DNA from: Hymenolepis diminuta
Lineage: Eukaryota > Platyhelminthes > Cestoda > Cyclophyllidea > Hymenolepididae
Length of the DNA: 64,000 bases
Direction: 5' to 3'
NCBI GenBank assembly: GCA_900708905.1
Contig: CAADRB010000058.1
Location: 946,472 to 1,010,471 of the forward strand
This document shows positions 36,101 through 48,020 of this stretch, piece after piece (position 1 is the stretch's first letter; each line of letters begins with the position of its first letter). The position numbers were made by a program, and so were the translations under genes. The notes below the pieces were generated by a model. The model had not been told where the DNA came from and did not search any database. It worked only from the letters and a program-made list of their open reading frames with translations.

Positions 36101-39100
36101 AGCTCGTAACCAAGACTCTCTTTCCTGCCTATAATCTTTTTCCCCAAAAGCGCACAATCAAATTCCCCCGTTTGGAAAAGGATATTGCATTCCATGTTCA
36201 CTACGGTGAAACTCCCACTGATCACTCCAGGTTTGTTCAATATAATCGTTGATTTTTCCCATTTTAGTTACCTACAGGGTGATAATACCATTTTGAGGGT
36301 GAATATCTCAGGTGTGAACGAGGCGATTGAAAATTTCCAAAAGAGTGGAAATGAACCGCAGGCGGTGAAGGTTCATCTGGAACTGGATGCTAGTGGTATT
36401 CTTCAAACGTCTGAGGTGAATCTCATAATGGCTCATGAAGGAATTGTGAAGTCGACAATTGAAAGTTAGTTCCCCACCGTTTTGAAATCAATTCTTATGA
36501 AGCGATATTCTAAATGTTATAAATTATAGAACTTAAGGGGTTTTTGTCAAGTAAGTTAAAGGCTTTTTTCAAGATCTCACCAATGTCGTTTAAGTATTAA
36601 TGGGTTCGGACTTTGTGTTGTTCAGTCTCGTTCCTTTTCTTCTTTCTCCGCATGAGTTGGATCAATATTTCATACGCAAGTTAAATATCGAACGTCGCAT
36701 TCTATCCCTGGATAATAGTGAATCACATTTTAAACAGATTCAGCTGCGAATGAGTAAGGTCTTAAAAAGGCATCTGCACATAAGAGACACTTTTTGGTGT
36801 CTTACTCTAGAAAATTAAGAACTTTGGAAGTTGTCTCTCCCCGTCGACCAACATCATCGTGTGCACTATGTGTCATTTATCAAGTAAGTGGTTACTCTAT
36901 CAGTACTCTGGCCCAAATCCAACGAACAGCTTTGTCTATCGACCTAGTCAAGGTATGGCTGGCAGAATATAAGCTCCTTACCAAAATGGCTTCAGTGTGT
37001 CATTTCTTTGTTCAACACTAGTGTTGGAAAGTACTTTTCTTCAACGATCTTATCATTTAAATAATCAATATGTCATCGAATTGGGCTCTTATCACTATAA
37101 ATATCATTTGCTTTCCACAGTCGGGATGTTATGAGTTTACTTTTTGGGCTTACTCTCTCAAAGTTTTACCGGACCTTTTTGACAGTGACTATTCTTCTTG
37201 TCTTCTCACTCATTTATATATTATTATATTTTTATCAAGGACTCACGGGCGGAATATCAAGCTTGTTTGGATCTGGAGATCAGAAGGAGGCGAAACAAGA
37301 GGACACTGAACAAAAGACCACTGAAACTTCATCTCCAACAACAGATCAACCTTCAAGCTATGATACTGTACGTTGAGTTCAAGATCCGTTTATTTTTTTT
37401 CGAGATTACAAATCTCCCTTATCGTTTCTGCTGCATTTGGGCTTTAGAAACAAGATGAGGAGTCTTCAACTACTCAGAGCACCGAACCAACTGAAACTAC
37501 TACTACTACTCCTGTCCCTCCCCTGCAAAAAGTAAGTTGCAAAATAAGTCCTACTAACTATTAATAAGTAACCGACTTTATGGAATTCGATTTCTTAATA
37601 AACTTTGCATAAATTTTAACCACGTCATACAATTCCTTGTGTTCTTTGTTTAGACAATGGTCCATCCTCTCACCTTCCATGTGGAAATTCTGGACTCTGT
37701 ATATCCTCCAAGCGAATCAGTTGGCGCGTCTATGAAAATGTAAGTGCTTGTACTTCTTCCGATTTCCTAACATACTTTCTATGCATGGTCGTTTTTCTCT
37801 TGGTAGAACTAACATAAACGGATAGGTGTCTATTATGTCAGTCAAAATACACTATTTATCGTATGTTCATAATACTGGTGGTCAATATTACTTTGTCAAA
37901 GACTCTTGTATAGCTCGATCTAACTCGTCAAGTGTTAGGTTACCGTTCTTTATAAGATTGCAAACTTGTGTTATGTTGAGTGAATATAAGATGGGGCCAA
38001 GAAAACAAAATCGTTAACCTCCTTCTGGGAAAAAATTTTCAAATATGACCCAAATCAATGTAATTATTCCAAGATAATGCAGACTTTGGAGAAAAGAAGG
38101 GCACTTCAGTTTTACTTATGTAATTTAATAAAAAATCATTGCCTTTATGAACCCGATTCAAGAAATAGAGGATACTTATGAAGAAGTTTTATGTCGTTGT
38201 GGCAAACCGCTTCTGTTTTTGCCCCTATAGTTGCAATTGGTCATTGTCGAGCTTAATGTTCCTCTGTGTATCTATAATAAATCATTTGATTGCCCTAAAG
38301 TGGCTTGTTTATATGCACGTTTGTGTAGGCATTTGATTCATCTATTGACATCTTAAATGGAATCCACTGATTAACCCAGATGTGCATAGGCGAATTTTGA
38401 GCTTAAAGAAAAATCAGTTCATCTTCATTAGTCTCCGGTAGATGCTTGTTCTGATTCAATCAGTGCAATTGCATTTGCTACAACTCTCACTCCTCACAAC
38501 TTGTTTAAGCCGGTGAAAATTGAAAGTTTAGCCTAGCTCCGCCTTTTGAATTCTAGACTTCTAAGCTACTTCCACTTTTAGGGACTTCAGTCGATTATGC
38601 TGGTTGTAAAGAGACAGCTCTAAGTCAGTGTGTAACCGAAATTATTTCAAATTGACTTATTTTATTTGCGTGTCTTCCCAGTCTTCATGAATTTGACGCT
38701 GCAGACAAAGAGCGTGATTTGTTATACGAAGCCAAGAATGAATTGGAGCGGACAATTTACAGCACGCGCAGAGATATCGAGAAGGACTTTGTTGACCATA
38801 CAACCAAAGAGGAAATAGACAATCTCAACACCATCATGAAGGCGATTTCCCTGTGGTATGACGATGAGAGTTACTATGCTCCGCGATCGGTAAGTAATAC
38901 TCGTTCTTCAGTCTATACTATGGAGGCTTTTTGGACTGTTAACACGTTCTCTTCCTCCACATAGGCTATTGAAGAACATCTTGGCAAGTTGCGTGAGATT
39001 GTCGATCCCATAAAAAGTCGAATCAAAGCCTTTGCTGAATTACCTCAAGCTCTGACTGCACTGAAGGAGATATTGACAAGTACAGCAGAGCCAATTAAAC

Positions 39101-42100
39101 TTGTGATGGAGGTGAATAGTGTGTCAAACACTTTGACTGCATCAGAGTATATTCTTACCCTCAATGACTCTCTAACAGAGGAGGAAGAGAATAGAAAGAC
39201 AGGTCTTCCTATCTACTCACTGGAGGATGTGGAGAATATGAAGAAAATAATTGCCGAGACTAAGGTAAGTACAGTATATAATTGATGTATAGTGTATGAT
39301 TGGCTTTAGTGAGTAAGCGGTGATGAGATGACGGTTGTCGATTGATTCCACTTGACTAGCCTTAAGATGCGGTTACGACATATGATGTGTTCAAATTGCA
39401 CCATGATACATTAGAACTGTTGAGATCGTTTTAACTCATAGTAGTTTAATTTTAAGTTTCTTCGTAGGTTATTATTTTGCAACCTATAGTGACTGTCGAT
39501 CTTGATTCTTGCATTCTATCAATTTCATTTTTATCCTACGAGCACAACCAAGAAAAGTGAATAGGATTTGAAACCAAAGCTCTATTTCTGGGTCAAATAA
39601 ACCTAATGTTCTAGATGGCATGCTTTCTTAGCGCTGTTTTACCAGTCAAGCACTTCCAGAGAAATTCCCTATTTTATCGTTTAAGAGGGCTCGTCTTAAT
39701 CCATTCCCCCATTTGAAGATGAATTCCAAGCAACATCTGGAATTCAGCATTTTTTGTTTTTGAATACCCTTTTCCACTTCGAAACTTGTGCCTAATCTTT
39801 CCCTTTTACCCTGTATTCACTCTTCAAGGTACGAGATATTGCCATGCCATGTCACCGCTGATATGACAGTATGTGGCCATTAATCTATTCTTGGCTACCC
39901 ACTGTGACTGCAATGTCGTCGAACTTACAGTTCAATCTTTTCGTCGCTTTATTAAGAATTAATCTAGGTTATGGAGTTGATTTACTACCTGGTTAGCTGG
40001 TAATGTGGTGGAGAGTTGACTTCATTTCCATGCATAAGCACAAAGGAACAATAATTGGAAAGTTTGGTGCAGAATTTTCTGATTCTTCGATTCTAACTTC
40101 TATCAACTTTTTCACTGAATATTACATTCATTCATTCCTTTAAAAAGAAATAGTACTTTTGAATTTCGAAGTTCGAAATTCTCAGCGTAGCGTTTTTGCA
40201 GTAATTCTTAGTCTAAACTTGCGCTTATTTAATAAAATATCGGCTTGAATTTTGAAAATATTATAATTTATTGTACCGAATTTTACGAAGAAAAATATTC
40301 GGCATGTTTGTTTTAGGTGCCTAATGAAGATTGAATTGCGTGGTTTTAATCCCTTTTCAGATCGTATTTACCACTACTTTTATATATAATGCAATTCCAG
40401 CGGGTAATTTCAAAATTTCCATTAAATAGCATTAGAGAGGAAAGAGGGGACTTATTTAGAAATTTTAGAGCTTCATATAACGATATCCAGTTGCCCTAGG
40501 GAAATAGTGCGCTGTAGAGATTATTCATTAGTTGGGATAAAAAATTCCGTAATTAAACGTTGTTTTCAATAGAAAAGGGAGGAAGATATAAAATAAAATG
40601 TTGGTTTTGACTTTTCCTCATTAATGTCCCATCCATCTCGAGTGTAAAATGCGCTAGATCTATACTATTTCCCCTATTTTTATTATTCTACGACGCAAAA
40701 ACAAGCATGTGAACGTTTTTATTATTGTTAAATGTCAATCTTCATTTTACACAGATAAAAAGACGAATTCTCTAACATGGTTTAACATATAAAATAATAC
40801 TAAAAAGACCTAAAGATTGTCAGTTAGTTAGAAGTTAAATGATCCCTTTAACGATATTCAAATACTTAGGGTTGTTTATCTTACTCATGCCATGATGTGT
40901 ACACTTTTTCCATTTGAAACGAATTTTCTTCTCTTCCGCGGTTTATTTCACCGTTACTAGTATTGAACATTGTGGGCAATTGAACCGCGTTCACTCTGTG
41001 CTTTCATATTTACACGACTCAGGAATATTTGCAAACGAATCTGTCATGTTTTTAATCATTACTGAGTACATTTATGCGGGTATTTGCCTTTTATCAATGG
41101 TTTATATACTTGGTTCAACTTTACAATTCAAGAAACATTCGCTACACAGCCGCTCAAATAATCTAGACTGTCATTGATGCATGCAATAGTTGTAGTTACT
41201 CAGTCCCATTACGAACGAGGGCTTCATACTCATAAACGAACTCGATAGAAAAGCAATTGAATAATGCAATGTCCGCGGAAGGGATTCAGTTTGGAGGGTC
41301 AAATATTTGTTTTTGCTCCATATCAGTTTGGAATTAATGTAGTTGTAAACTATAGACGTCGAACAATTGTCATAATATGTCACCATTAAGTCTTTTGTTC
41401 CCTCTTCCGCTCAATTAGGATACGAGTCGTTTTCTTGGACCAATTTATATTGCAATACACAACAATTTTATTGAAGGGAGGGTATATATATATATATGGC
41501 AAATAATAGAATAAAATAAGACTTCCTTACTTCAATCTTAAGGTCCGAGCCTATTCCGAAACAATGATGAATCCTATAAAACTTAATCTTGCGGTACCCT
41601 CGCTCCAGTGGAGTTCAAATTTGTTGGTCGTTTACTCATTACTGCTGGATTTTCGTTAGATTGATATAATTTTTGTGGGTGTTAGTCTAGTCTTATGATG
41701 TAGTAGTAATGAGAATTAAATAAAATCTATTTGAAACTTCTCACATCGCTTGGTACAGAACAGGTATTGTGTCCGCATAGACCTAATTTATGGTAAACAG
41801 GAATTTTATTAAATATCATAACGAAACTAAGAATATAGTTTCGGCTTCTAGTTTTTCCTTCTCCAAATTTTTATAGGAGTATGAAGCTGTTTACTTCAGC
41901 TAGGACAGAGTAATGCTTTATCTCAAGGGTTTAGTTTTTATTCAATGACAGTCCGATTCATAAATATTTATGTACCATAAATAGTTCAGAATAATTCGTA
42001 TATCCTTTTTTCCCCTCTAGACTTTCCTAAAAGAGACGAAAGATACTCTGGACAAATGCGACAAACGAGCCGATCCTCCAGTGCGCCTGGTGACAGTCAC

Positions 42101-44238
42101 AGAGAAGACATCAGCCCTGACTGCCAAATTGGAGTACTATGGTCACAAGGGTGAGATTTGGTTCACCACCTACAAACGTCTATTTTTAATAAAAAAGGAA
42201 GCTCTTGCCATGGCGGCTAAAGTGACCAATACTACTATCAGTAAGTGGTGATTTAGTACTTTGGAAGCGTCTCATGTCTCCTTGTGGTGGTTAAAATAAA
42301 TTTGTTTTCTTCAGATGCCACTGAGGCCAACGGAACATTATCCGAACTTCCCACTGAGGCAGATGAGGAGTTTGCAAGTAAGTATTGTAACTTGTTTTGA
42401 ACTTTGTTCAAAAGACCCCATTGAGAACACATCTGTATTTGATCACATCTTAGTATGTTGTATCAATTACGGCAGATTAGATAGACAAATTTGACGAAGG
42501 CAAAGTCAATCATACACTCATATCCATGTCTCAGAAGGTTTTGTCATGTGCCAAGATAGTAAGAGACTGAATGCCACAAAAATACTTAATCCCTAGATCT
42601 TTGCTGTTTTAAAATATTTATCTTAAATTTGTTTGAAGAGTTACATACTTAATATGCGTGCATACATCCAGAGTAAACCTTTTTTCGTAGCATTGATGAC
42701 TTTTGGATAACATTTTTATAGTCATCCGGAATAATTCAAATGGTGTTGTAACCATTTATCTAGTAATGTGAGATTTTGAGGAGTAAAACAAAATTTTGTC
42801 TTGTCTTCAAACAAAGCATACAGTCCTACCTGGCTTTTCGCTCCATTTGTTTGCACTCCATCGACCAAGTGTCTGTTAACCATCGTTGAATGTTCATTAT
42901 TACACAGATATTTAAATTAGAATACTTTTAAGCGATTCATGTTTTAGAAATGAAGTAGGTGAATTTTGGGAATCTTGTCACGTTAAGCAGTAAGGTTTTC
43001 TCGTCTCCAAGTTCTTTGTATAGTTTTGTGTACTTTAAGTCTACATTGTGTTGTTTCGAACGGGATAACGGTTGTGCATATTTTTACTCACAAAGTATTT
43101 CAAGGACAAATTTTTAATGTTTAGTACAGATAGCCTGTTCTGGAGCTCATTAATCTAGAAACAGCATTCTTCTTTCTATCTCAAGAGTAGTCAAATGAAG
43201 TGTTTCAATCTCTAAGGTGCCTCTATTTGAGAAATCTGTATTGTTGTCTAATTTTATTCTACACATATAGGCACCAAGTCGTATTCGGTACCCATTTTCT
43301 CTCGTGAAGTATTTATCGTATTGGTTTTTGACTACTAGGCATAAATCATCTGTCTTGAAGCTCATCTATTTAGACGTGGTAATAAATGATCTCTATCTTC
43401 TTTTTTAGACGATACCGATGTGAAAGACCAAGTGACAGGAGGTACGATTATTGATTCTACTTATGATTTATTAACTTCTTAATGAATGATAGTCTTTGTG
43501 CGTCGGTGGCGTTGCTGTCAATGTCAGAAATCATGGTACTCATCAGCACATATTTTGACGAACATAGCTGATTAAAAATGATCCAAGTGAGGCAGTTGAA
43601 TACGAGCTCCTCATCCGAATACCACTATTCTTCCCAAGATGAGTATTGGAAGACACTTTCAACTTTTGAAATTTACTGGTCTAACAAAAGCTAGAGATTA
43701 GACTTTCCCTGGCTCTGAAGTTAAGTAATGCAATTAGGATTCCTTAGTTGTACGTTTACGGTGCTCAAGTTTGCATGCCTAATCTTTTAGTCTTACGTTT
43801 ATTGAATATCAGATATTACTTCAATAATCTACAGAGCTGTATTTTAGTAGCTGATCATGGGCATTCATATTTTCTACATTTTTCTTTATAATTTGTTTCT
43901 TAATTTACAGAACCACCAGTGACCGAAGAACCGACCGAAACTCCAAAATCAGAGAGTAAGTAACCCATTTAGCAGAAATATCGTCAGTTTTGCCCCTTTA
44001 ATGTTATATCTATATGTATTCCCAAAAATTACTGCATCATGCATACTATTCCTGAAATAATTTTACCTATCGCTCTCTCCCCACCTTTAGGATTTTGATT
44101 GGTGTATTTGATTCGCTTAGCTTTCACCCAAATATCATGTCTAAACTGCTTATTTGCTTTTAGGCTTATTAAGTAGGATAGAACCTAATTGCCTTATTTT
44201 TGCTTGTTTTAGCATCAACTCCTCGGTCGGAACTCTAA
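33168..44238 (+). CDS. HYOU1: Hypoxia up-regulated protein 1 (ER Hsp110/Grp170-type chaperone)
   Basis: Twenty-two exons: 33168-33290, 33328-33359, 33395-33473, 33549-33700, 33758-33834, 33874-34104, 34186-34255, 34832-35015, 35542-35771, 35856-35988, 36055-36230, 36268-36464, 37240-37367, 37448-37531, 37654-37739, 38682-38889, 38965-39264, 42021-42240, 42315-42377, 43409-43441, 43911-43955 and 44213-44238. They sum to 2877 nt, or 958 residues (human 999). A signal peptide (residues 1-23) precedes the Hsp70 ATPase motifs: SIDLGTDFTKVAVV, FFDVGATGT and VFGGGTRIP. NSDEAAAMGAIYQAAA is the Hsp110/Grp170-type link. An acidic, Thr-rich low-complexity loop lies in exons 13-14, followed by the helical C-terminal domain. 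The chain ends TSTPRSEL; RSEL resembles the KDEL/NDEL ER-retention signal. The protein would act as a nucleotide exchange factor for BiP and a holdase. AATAAA at 44383 fits a 3' end near 44.4 kb. Confidence 0.93.
41482..41496. repeat. Short TA microsatellite in HYOU1 intron 17
   Basis: A run of about seven TA units interrupts otherwise unique DNA in the longest HYOU1 intron (39265-42020). Confidence 0.7.
43500..43680 (+). repeat. SINE copy in HYOU1 intron 20
   Basis: The head is poorly preserved, but the body (ATAGCTGATTAAAAATG) and tail (CCCAAGATGAGTATTGGAAG) match the family. It is in the same orientation as HYOU1. Confidence 0.5.
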
Positions 44239-46101
44239 GTAAAGATCTTAGCGGCGAATTGCTACAATCTGTGTTGATAACTCCTAATTCCATTTTTGTT
44301 ATTCGTATATGGAGTGGTATGCTTTTGTCTTTAATTATATTATTTTGAAACCCCTGTCTTGAGGGTTCTCTTCATTGTGTGTAAATAAAATCTTTTGTGC
44401 AAGTTTTGGCTTCTGGTCAACTTCTACTGTAAATGTGAGAAGATAATTGGATCCGTTCTAAGGGGGAAGTAATAATAATAGTCGCATAGTGGTGATGTGA
44501 CTATTTATAGGCATTAAAAATTTTTCTTTACTGAGGTAAAGGGAAGTTAGATGCTTGTGATTAAGAACTGCCCAAATAATCAGCGTTAATCAGGAGGGTT
44601 TTAAAGCTGTTTTCGTGAAAATTAAATATGGTAACTAAATAGCAAATGTCTAAGAAGGAGACCTGAGATTTGAGTAAAAATCGGTCTGAAACTTTGGAGA
44701 TAAATCTGGACTTGAGGAATTCATTGTGATTTAAAAAAGGTTGTTAGTCTGTCTATTTTACCTGTGTTGTCAATTAGATCTCGGGGAATGGAACTCAAGA
44801 TTGGACAAACAGTGACTGAATTTTTACTGAAGGGAACATGGGACAAACATTATGAAGATGTCCGCATTAAAATTAACAGTGATGTGTAATTTATCTGACT
44901 TACATCTGCCGTGATTTCGTTACAGTTGAGGCATCATTGTCAGTAGAAAATGCATGCCCTCAAATTCAATTAGGCAATCTGTGTAGATTCCTGCCAGTTG
45001 ATTAAATTAGGGCATATTCAACGATGTTGATGACCAGTGCACTTTTTCACGCTAATTAACAAGAGGTGATGAAATGTAATTTTCTCACTAGAGCGGCAAT
45101 AGAATATCTTGCGTTTGGATTACTTTGTTCGAAAGAGTAGATATCGGATTACCAGACTCTTATGTACTCTGTTAATGCTAAGAAAAATAGACGAAATTTT
45201 GTTACTCAATTAAGAATAGATTTAATTCCATTGGAAAAATGAATGATTTTTATCCAGGAAGAATAAGTTAATAATTAATTATTTATAAAACCGTATGTAT
45301 CTGTTAAAATATGTTAAATTGCATGGTCGTTGCCTTGGAGTGCAGTCTGCCATACGGTAATTCCGTGCTATTATTGAGTTCTGGGTTTTAAAAGCTATTT
45401 TAGAGGCTAACTAGGCTATAACAAATCTTCAGTAACATCTTTGGAGAAAATCTATGGTTTATTATTATTTCATGATCTAATTGTGGCCACTCGATGAGAG
45501 GAAATAATCAATCCTAGTAATATGCAATTCTTCAAATCACGGAAGTTAAAGAATGTTTTAGAGATGATTCATTTGTTAAAGATGAGTGTTAAAAACAGTT
45601 TCCCTTGAATTGTGCCCACCGGCGCAGTTGTTAGTATGTACTTTAGTTAGATCAGAGGTCATAAAAATACATGCTCATCCAGTGATGTTGATGGGCAACC
45701 GCACCGACATGATGCAAGTTTCCCATGAGAAAGGCTAGAGGACACCTTTCCTCTATCCACTTTAAGAGTTATTAACACTTTCCTTAATAGACTTTGGAAT
45801 CTTTTTGAAATTAAAATAGCATTTCATGAATAAGTTCTAAAAGTTCAAAAATACATATGCAGCACCATCTTTGTTGAATAACTCCAAAAATGAGAAAATC
45901 CAAAATGCTAGGTTGGTAAAATTTAAAGTAATGATAGGTAAAAGTTTTTGAGAATACTATTTGCTGCCTTCATTAAAATAATAAGACTGAAATTGAAAAC
46001 TCTCTTTTATAATTATCTATAGTGGTTACTACACAAATAAACCTTTAACCAAACCTGGCTGCAGACAAGTACGATAAGCCTCTAATAGAGTTCTCAAGTT
46101 T
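44239..46101. other. Intergenic DNA downstream of HYOU1
   Basis: It holds the HYOU1 3' UTR to about 44.4 kb and a SINE copy at 45630-45800. Nothing else was recognised. Confidence 0.4.
45630..45800 (+). repeat. SINE copy, decayed
   Basis: Blocks resembling the family are AGATCAGAGGTCATAAAAAT, CATCCAGTGATGTTGATGGG and a tail ending near TTAATAGACTTTGGAA. Identity to other copies is modest. Confidence 0.45.
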
Positions 46102-46255
46102 GAGTGCAATTATCGCCACTCTGCACGAATATTGGTCGCTAATTGGCTGGGTGGCCCCTGCACACACGCCACTGTTGCTCGGAACGCAATCGGCAGCATG
46201 ACAGCACTTTCAGTTTGTTTCAGGGCGCGCAATTCTCTATGGTCAGTCTTGTACA
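46102..46255 (-). mobile_element. 5' fragment of the same gypsy LTR
   Basis: Read on the minus strand from 46255 it begins TGTACAAGACTGACC, like the LTR start TGTACAACGC...GCTGACC at 57121. It then keeps GAATTGCGCGCCC, AGTGCTGTCATGCTGCCGA and AGCCAATTAGCGACCAATAT in register. It stops about 150 bp in, so it is a truncated LTR, more diverged than the copy at 6556. Confidence 0.65.
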
Positions 46256-46652
46256 TTCCATATATCAGTTCTCTTGTTTTGCTATGGTCGAAACCGAAAA
46301 AGATTAACATTGACTTTTATTTAAATGTGGAAGCAAATTTATGGAGTTGTGAACATTGATGGCTATCGATCACATTATCAAATCACATACAATATTGCAA
46401 ACCTCATTAATGAGTCTTCCCAAAAGCTCTGTTCAATTATACAATGTAAAATTAGTGAACTAAGTCAAATAATTACTGGTTCCCAAATGAACTAATAATG
46501 AATGTTATTTAAAGTAAACATAACACAAATTTGAGATCACTTATGTATCAAAGTCCGCACAAGCTCTTATCCATCTATTGGTCCACCTGGAAGTCACCTC
46601 GGGCACTTGATGCGTGGAGAATGGAATCTTACACAGATTAATTTTTTGCGGA
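46256..46652. other. Presumed upstream region of dynein light chain 1
   Basis: It lies between the LTR fragment and the start codon of the light chain. I see no coding exon or clear promoter motif. Confidence 0.4.
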
Positions 46653-48020
46653 ATGAGTGACTGGCTGACTGACGAATTTACGGCTACAGCTTTGGTTGCA
46701 ATAGCTGATGCAACTCGGAAATGCTCCAAAGCAAAAGATATCGCCGTGCTGATTAAAGCTCATATGGAGCATCACTACGAAGGAGCATGGCAAGTTATCG
46801 TGGGGAAAGAATTTGCCAGGTAAGTCTAAAATGTATTAAAAGCTTTATTCCATGAATATGCGCGCTAGTGTTGTAACGGTCAGTGTTTCAGTTCGGAAGT
46901 CAACAGTTTATTACCCACAGTGATCGGAATGGCCAACCACATAGGTGACAAAATTTGAGTTTCACACCATGATAACAGGTATAATACTACCCCTCTACTT
47001 AAGAAGAGTGTTGGAAACACCTTCCCCTAAAGGTCCTTGAGGGTTATTATTGATTAAAGCACATTTAGTTATTTGACCAATGTTCATTACAAAAGAGAAG
47101 GGAATATGAGTTTCTCAAATCATCGAAAATGCATTCTCTCACCAAGAATAAGTGTTGAGAAATACTTTCACTCAACAGTTTAGGTTGATTTGATTTGTGA
47201 TAGCTGTAAGTATCAGTCTTATCTAACTAGCAACCCTACAGTGATAAAAATGGAAGTGGTGCCATCACCCGATCTTTTAAATATGACGAACTCCAGCAGT
47301 CAATTTTGTCTGCTATCAAACAAATTTGAATTGACATTTATAAATACGTAATTAAGAAAATTTAACTGAATGCAGGTATTCTTTCAGTGTAATTTCCACT
47401 CTATCACCCTAGAAACTTGAATACAGGCAATGAAGAAATTATTCTCAAATATCCCAGGACAAAATATTTTTAAAGACAAAGAAATGCAGTTAGTAACTCA
47501 CCCTCCGCAACTGCAAGCTAAATCTTCATACTTTTTTCTATTTTCTCCTTCTCAATGCACTCACTATTAAAAGTTATATATCTCTCTACCTAAAAGCCTT
47601 GAAATGGCTATTAAGGTGTCATTTTATTGACGTTAGTGGAATTAGATATATTGACTACGTTTAGTGGCAGTCCCGACGACAATCTAAAACAGCTGAATTG
47701 AAGATTTAATATAATTCATGGTGTCTGCCTGAAAGAATTGACTTTAATTCCTACATAAATTAAAACCGACCCACGCGAGTGAATAATTTTATTACTTTAG
47801 CTTCGTTGGCAGTTTCAATCCAACATTATAAGGTTTATTTTCAAAACATTTGATTAGTACATTATCATACACTTACATCCATTTCCCTGCATATTAGGTT
47901 TCATTTTCCGTTTATTTCAATTTCAGTGCAATTACCGTTCAGGGTGCCAAATTCTTTTATGCTAAAAAGAATGACTTTACAATTCATATTTTCAAGGCCG
48001 GAAAAGATGTGCACGAATAA
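46653..48020 (+). CDS. Dynein light chain (LC8-like), divergent 86-residue form
   Basis: Two exons, 46653-46819 and 47927-48020, join in phase 2 to give 86 residues; LC8 proteins have about 89. The helical half reads ATRKCSKAKDIAVLIKAHME, then YEGAWQVIVGKEFAR at the splice, which aligns with the LC8 stretch ending WHCIVGRNFGS. The second exon encodes the beta-strand half, SAITVQGAKFFYAKKNDF and TIHIFKAGKDVHE. LC8-type chains dimerise and bind short peptides in dynein and other complexes; flatworms have many, some in the tegument. The usual SYVTHE motif after the splice is replaced by SAITVQ, so ligand binding may differ. The start at 46653 was chosen over an upstream in-frame GTG because it is an ATG that gives normal family length. 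A SINE lies in the intron. Confidence 0.8.
46865..47060 (+). repeat. SINE copy in light chain 1 intron
   Basis: Blocks GATCGGAATGGCCAACCAC, ACAAAATTTGAGTTTCACAC and AGAGTGTTGGAAACACCTTC match the body and tail of the family. A second tail-like fragment follows at about 47095-47185 (CACCAAGAATAAGTGTTG). Confidence 0.5.

Noticed and set aside
37131..37376. Open frame with a hydrophobic stretch running into HYOU1 exon 13
   Set aside because: The hydrophobic part is intron 12 read through; the acceptor at 37239 gives the correct HYOU1 join (GGISSLFG).
40914..41177. 87-codon open frame in HYOU1 intron 17 with two hydrophobic segments
   Set aside because: No family match, no splice or polyadenylation support, and AT-rich composition like the rest of the intron.
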